Part shown: positions 63,946 through 64,000 of the stretch, in pieces | Layout of the letters: every line of letters begins with the position of its first letter | Numbering within the stretch: the first letter of the stretch is position 1 | NCBI GenBank assembly: GCA_934351445.1 | Contig: CAKRIZ010000005.1 | Coordinates: 16,422 to 80,421 of the forward strand | Reading direction: 5' to 3' | DNA from: an uncultured Eubacterium sp. | Lineage (GTDB): Bacteria > Bacillota > Clostridia > Lachnospirales > Lachnospiraceae | Length of the DNA stretch: 64,000 nt | Program-made: the position numbers and the translations under genes | The notes under the pieces: generated by a model | Seen by the model: only the letters and a program-made list of their open reading frames with translations | Told to the model about the DNA's origin: nothing | The model's database searches: none

Positions 63946-64000
63946 TGTATGGATGTTTTCAGATGAGATTGATGATGAAGATCTGGAATTTGTGAGCCAT
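63935..64000 (+). CDS. Start of an unknown gene, cut by window end
   Basis: ATG 63935 follows GGAGG (63921-63925) with 9-base spacing. 22 codons are visible (MSGNVWMFSDEIDDEDLEFV...), acidic and without a recognisable domain. Overlap with the DUF6462-like gene suggests the same element. Confidence 0.55.
   Translation, partial: MSGNVWMFSDEIDDEDLEFVSH

Overview
The window looks like the chromosome of a motile Gram-positive member of the Clostridia, most likely Lachnospiraceae. The evidence is the company of genes: a sua5-ywlE-atp neighbourhood, a glycogen branching enzyme, flagellin with a FliS-like partner, a Tad pilus operon without an outer-membrane secretin, BofA and DUF2508 proteins, a SleB-type hydrolase and Ig-like surface proteins. 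Species cannot be named from this alone. No tRNA, rRNA or CRISPR array was seen.

Layout. 0-2 kb: Sua5 (cut by the window edge), a YwlE-type phosphatase and dCMP deaminase. 2.0-9.2 kb: complete F-type ATP synthase operon (atpZ-like, atpI-like, atpBEFHAGDC) whose c subunit carries a full sodium-binding signature. 9.4-10.6 kb: toxin-antitoxin remnants, namely an XRE antitoxin in front of a gutted hipA and a PIN-type pair. 10.8-23.2 kb: a surface-protein island described below. 23.3-33.6 kb: PurM-like paralogue, coiled-coil protein, aconitase-family hydratase, AI-2E family permease, a TPR plus P-loop ATPase protein and glgB. 33.7-39.0 kb: flagellar group (FliK-like large protein, flagellin, FliS-like). 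39.0-48.8 kb: DUF2508, BofA and a ten-gene Tad/Flp pilus operon, one gene of which contains a 205-bp MITE-like insertion. 48.8-63.4 kb: secreted Ig-like protein, rhomboid protease, flavodoxin-SCP2 protein, HIT, murG, SleB-like hydrolase, SPFH protein, ornithine carbamoyltransferase, birA, coaX, dusB, greA and lysS fused to a tRNA-binding domain. 63.4-64 kb: the edge of what looks like an integrative element (DUF6462-like gene and a cut gene).

The most unusual part is 10.8-23.2 kb. Three long Ig-like/S-layer-like reading frames lie in tandem on the minus strand. None has a convincing start, ribosome site or signal peptide, and each begins at the same 18-bp sequence encoding KVVVK. One (15.4-17.8 kb) has an in-frame stop upstream and no ATG, GTG or TTG in its first 130 codons. 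Two tandem tyrosine recombinases lie immediately 5' of the third frame. Between the frames lie two copies of a compact plus-strand gene for a 45-residue hydrophobic peptide with its own promoter, a bidirectional terminator and a convergent antisense promoter, the layout of a type I toxin-antitoxin module. The two copies differ almost only at synonymous positions. TTGAACA-containing palindromes lie at both ends of the region. The simplest reading is a store of silent surface-protein cassettes that recombination could join to an expressed N-terminus elsewhere, with toxin-antitoxin modules between cassettes. That reading is inference; the start-less frames, shared junctions and paired modules are seen directly.
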